Shown: positions 61,606 through 64,000 of the stretch, piece after piece
How the letters are laid out: every line of letters starts with the position of its first letter
How positions within the stretch are numbered: the stretch's first letter is position 1
Assembly (NCBI RefSeq): GCF_947488945.1
Contig: NZ_CANLBS010000002.1
Location: 248,001-312,000 of the forward strand
DNA: 64,000 nt
Origin: an uncultured Streptomyces sp.
GTDB lineage: Bacteria > Actinomycetota > Actinomycetes > Streptomycetales > Streptomycetaceae
Reading direction: 5' to 3'
Made by a program: the position numbers and the translations under genes
The notes under the pieces: generated by a model
Told to the model about the DNA's origin: nothing
Databases searched by the model: none
The model's input: only the letters and a program-made list of their open reading frames with translations

Positions 61606-62940
61606 ATGTCCATCGCACCCCGGCCCTCGGGCCGCACATCCGGAAGCCCTGGCCCGGCGGCCCACACCCGGGCGGCGTCCACGAGCCCGCTCCGGCTCCT
61701 TCCAGCAGCACCCGACGAGCAGCGTGACCCCCGGCAGTGGGCCACGCTGCCCGACTGCCGGAAGATCCTCATGGTCGTGCACACCGAGGTCTACGGGCAG
61801 CGGCTGCGCGAACTGCTGCCGCTGCTCACCGACGACGTGCGGCTCCAGGTCGCCTTCACCCTCGCACCGCACGCGTTCAACGGCGGTGCTCTGCGGTCGA
61901 TGCCCGGCCTCGCCGACTCCGCCGTCCCGTGGGAGGCGGCGGTCCGCTCGGAGTTCGACCTGGCGATCGCCGCGGGTTCTCAAGGGATGCACCGTCTGCG
62001 TGCGCCGCTCGTCCGGCTGCCGCACGGCATCGGCCACATGAAGCTCTCCCGGACCCTCGAGACGCCGCCCGGCGAACCCCGTGCGGTCGGCGGGCTCGGC
62101 CGGAACTACCTGATGCGTGACGGTGAGGTGATCCCCAAGGCGCTCGCCCTCGCGCACCGGGACGACCTGGAGACGCTCAGGACGACGTGCCCGCAGGCGC
62201 TGCCCGTCGCGGAGGTCGTCGGGGACGCCGATCACGACCGGATCGTGGCGAGCATGCCGCGGCGGGCTCGCTACCGGGAGGCGCTGGGGCTCCGGCCGGG
62301 GCAGAAACTCGTGGTGGCGGCGTCCACCTGGGGACTCGGTTCCTCCATCAACCGGCTCGACGCGCTGCTGCCGAGGCTGCTGGCCGAACTCCCCCCGCAG
62401 GAGTACCGGGTGGCGGTCATGATGCATCCCAACGTGTGGTCCGGCCACGGGGTCTGGCAGGTCCACGCGTGGCTGGAGACGTTCCGGCGGCGCGGGCTGG
62501 TGGTGGTGCCCCCGGAGGCGGACTGGCGCAGTCTGCTCGTCGCGGCGGACGTCGTGCTGGGCGACGCCGGCTCCAGCACGCTGTACGCGACCCTGACCGA
62601 CGCGGTGATCCTGATGGCCCGCTTTCCCGAGGCGGACGTCGACCCGCGCTCCCCGGGCGCGGAGCTGGCGCGAACGGCTCCGGTCCTCTCACCGGCCCAC
62701 CCCCTGCCCGACCAGCTCGCCCATGCGGCGGCGGAGTACCCGGCGGCGGAGTACGCGCGGATCGCGGCGCGCATCTCCTCCGAGCCGGGGCGGTTCAACC
62801 AGCGGATGCGGAGCCTGTTGTACCGGTTGCTGGGGCTCGGGCAGCCCTCCTTCCCCCCGGTGACCAGGGCGCTGCCGCTGCCCGCGCCGCTGGAGGGGCC
62901 GCGCGGCGCTCACCCGGGCCCGGAGGAGGTGTCCGCGTGA
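61606..62940 (+). CDS. GT-B-like protein of unknown function (CDP-glycerol transferase-like)
   Basis: A 444-residue protein: a disordered N-terminus (to about 48), then an N-terminal Rossmann-like half (KILMVVHTEVYGQRLRELLPLLTDDVRLQVAFTLAP, RAPLVRLPHGIGHMKLSR) and a C-terminal half (KLVVAASTWGLGSSINRLDALLPRLLAELP, YRVAVMMHPNVWSGHG, VPPEADWRSLLVAADVVLGDAGSSTLYATL). The pattern of two nucleotide-binding halves and GDAGSST resembles TagF/CDP-glycerol transferases, but the match is distant. Overlaps the next gene by 4 bp. Confidence 0.65.
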   Translation: MSIAPRPSGRTSGSPGPAAHTRAASTSPLRLLPAAPDEQRDPRQWATLPDCRKILMVVHTEVYGQRLRELLPLLTDDVRLQVAFTLAPHAFNGGALRSMPGLADSAVPWEAAVRSEFDLAIAAGSQGMHRLRAPLVRLPHGIGHMKLSRTLETPPGEPRAVGGLGRNYLMRDGEVIPKALALAHRDDLETLRTTCPQALPVAEVVGDADHDRIVASMPRRARYREALGLRPGQKLVVAASTWGLGSSINRLDALLPRLLAELPPQEYRVAVMMHPNVWSGHGVWQVHAWLETFRRRGLVVVPPEADWRSLLVAADVVLGDAGSSTLYATLTDAVILMARFPEADVDPRSPGAELARTAPVLSPAHPLPDQLAHAAAEYPAAEYARIAARISSEPGRFNQRMRSLLYRLLGLGQPSFPPVTRALPLPAPLEGPRGAHPGPEEVSA

Positions 62941-63341
62941 GCGCGGAACGCTCAGCCCCGTGGGGCACGGGAGCCCTGCTCGTCGGCCTGGACGGCCTGT
63001 CGTCCGGGCGCCTGCGGAGTCTCGCGGACATCCTCGTCGCCGAGGTTCCGCGGTCCCACGGGCCGGCCGTCGTGCTCACCCTGCGCACGCTGGCCGACCA
63101 CCCCGGCTGCCTGCTGGTGGCGGTCCGGTGCGAGGACGGCGGCTGTCTCGTCGCCCTGCGGGAGCGGGACGGCCGGACGCTCGTCCATCACGGGCCGGGG
63201 CGCGTGGCACGCCTCGGCGGACTCGTGCTCCTCGCCGAGGCGCTGTACCGGTGCCACGTCTCGACGACACCGTACGGGCGGACGGCGGCACGCCCGCGGC
63301 CGTGCGCCCCCGACGAACGATGCCCTCCTCACGCGGCGTGA
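62937..63341 (+). CDS. Unknown small protein coupled to the GT-B-like gene
   Basis: A 134-residue protein, not recognised. VLTLRTLADHPGCLLVAVRCEDGGCLVALRERDGRTLVHHGPGRVARLG looks like a small beta-rich domain with two Cys, followed by a Pro/Arg/Cys-rich tail. GTG 62937 overlaps the upstream stop (GTGA), strong evidence that it is translated with it. Confidence 0.65.
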   Translation: MSAERSAPWGTGALLVGLDGLSSGRLRSLADILVAEVPRSHGPAVVLTLRTLADHPGCLLVAVRCEDGGCLVALRERDGRTLVHHGPGRVARLGGLVLLAEALYRCHVSTTPYGRTAARPRPCAPDERCPPHAA

Positions 63342-63372
63342 CCGCGCTCGCGGGCCGACCGGTGGACGCGTG

Positions 63373-64000
63373 TCAGCCGTGCGACCGTGCCAGCCGGTCG
63401 GCCAGCCGCCCTGCGTCCGAGGGGCTGATGGGTGCGTAGAGGGCCAGGGAGCGGCTGTACCGCTCCCTGGCCACCTCGGCCCGCCCGCTCTCCTGAGCGG
63501 TCTCGCCGAGCATCTCCAGGACCCTGGCCTGCCAGTTCACCGAGCCCGTCTCCTCGAACTCGGCCAGGGCCCGGTGCAGTTCGTCCTCACCCAGGGCGGT
63601 GTCACCCGCCTTGGCGTGTGCCTGTCCGAGATGGGCCAGCGCACGGGCCGCGTCGTACGGGTCCCGTACCGCCAGCAGCCCCTCGCGGGCACGGGTCAGC
63701 AGGTCCACGGCGTCCGGCGCCCGCCCCGACGCCAGTGCCACGTCGCCCAGGCAGAGCAGGGTCAGCGCCACGCCGCGGTCGTGTCCCAGGGCCTGCCGCA
63801 TCTCCAGAGCCCGGGTGAAGAGCTCCTCGGCCTCCCGGAGCCGGCCGGCGAGGCGGTGGGACTGTCCGGCCCCGTGCAACGCCTGGGACTCCGCCAGCGG
63901 GTCGCCGTCCTGACGGGCGTTCTCACCGGCCAGGGCGAACCACTTGCCGGCTTCCTCGTGGCGACCCGCGTTGCGCAGTCCGGCCCCACCGGAGGTGAGC
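63373..64000 (-). CDS. TPR protein, C-terminal part (cut by window end)
   Basis: An open frame from the window edge to the stop at 63373, at least 209 residues. It consists of TPR units of about 38-40 residues (GAGLRNAGRHEEAGKWFALAGENARQDGD, GRLREAEELFTRALEMRQALGHDRG, GRAPDAVDLLTRAREGLLAVRDP, GDTALGEDELHRALAEFEETGS, GRAEVARERYSRSLALYAP). This type forms the C-terminus of AfsR/SARP-like or NB-ARC regulators, but the decisive N-terminal domains are outside. Confidence 0.75.
   Translation of the reverse strand, partial: LTSGGAGLRNAGRHEEAGKWFALAGENARQDGDPLAESQALHGAGQSHRLAGRLREAEELFTRALEMRQALGHDRGVALTLLCLGDVALASGRAPDAVDLLTRAREGLLAVRDPYDAARALAHLGQAHAKAGDTALGEDELHRALAEFEETGSVNWQARVLEMLGETAQESGRAEVARERYSRSLALYAPISPSDAGRLADRLARSHG

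Overview
The window is a 64-kb piece of a Streptomyces chromosome. The evidence is very high GC with G/C in third codon positions, frequent GTG starts, 4-bp ATGA/GTGA gene overlaps, and several loci typical of the genus: sigR-rsrA, nrdAB behind a cobalamin riboswitch, dasR-dasABCD-nagB, wblE, prsH-sigH, sodX-sodN and a family 2B encapsulin. From memory the gene order resembles the S. coelicolor SCO52xx region, but no alignment was run.

Layout. 1-7.3 kb: 3' part of a catalase, a CBS protein, a minus-strand run aroA-rsgA-SMR transporter-hisN, an M50-type membrane protease and an SRAP protein. 7.4-9.4 kb: a hydrolase, then the thiol-oxidative-stress pair sigR-rsrA behind a perfect SigR-type promoter. 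9.5-15 kb: two coupled membrane HD-domain proteins (one canonical HD-GYP, one degenerate), a TPR protein, peptide deformylase and a secreted D-Ala-D-Ala carboxypeptidase. 15-20.3 kb: a GlxA/AraC regulator and class Ia ribonucleotide reductase nrdAB, whose leader holds a B12 riboswitch and two NrdR-like boxes. 20.3-23 kb: a lipoprotein and a DUF3311/solute-symporter pair. 23.3-30.1 kb: the N-acetylglucosamine/chitobiose locus: DasR, its ABC importer DasABC, a GH3 hexosaminidase and NagB, with DasR operators before dasA and nagB and a further one before the next gene. 31-36.3 kb: a PdtaS-like histidine kinase, WblE, a lipid kinase and the stress sigma factor SigH with its anti-sigma factor. 36.5-43 kb: UBP zinc finger, Na+/H+ antiporter, PLP enzyme, amidase, and an encapsulin shell gene followed by its likely polyprenyl-diphosphate synthase cargo. 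43.3-51.9 kb: malic enzyme, a polar amino-acid ABC importer, a SigE-family sigma factor with a membrane partner, a methyltransferase, a CGNR protein, and nickel superoxide dismutase with its maturation protease.

The most striking structure is a 6.9-kb genomic island (51882-58792) inserted exactly at the 3' end of sodN. A 21-bp piece of sodN, including its stop codon, is repeated at both ends. A decayed tyrosine-recombinase gene lies next to the left end. The cargo is a four-gene minus-strand operon (unknown protein, phosphotransferase-like protein, methyltransferase, HAD protein) divergent from an HTH/TPR regulator, a Nudix hydrolase and a membrane protein of atypical composition. It is the best candidate here for an undescribed system.

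Beyond the island (58.9-64 kb) lie an NmrA-like reductase with a DUF952 protein, an epimerase, a two-gene unit of unknown function with a GT-B-like first protein, and the C-terminal part of a TPR protein that runs off the window.
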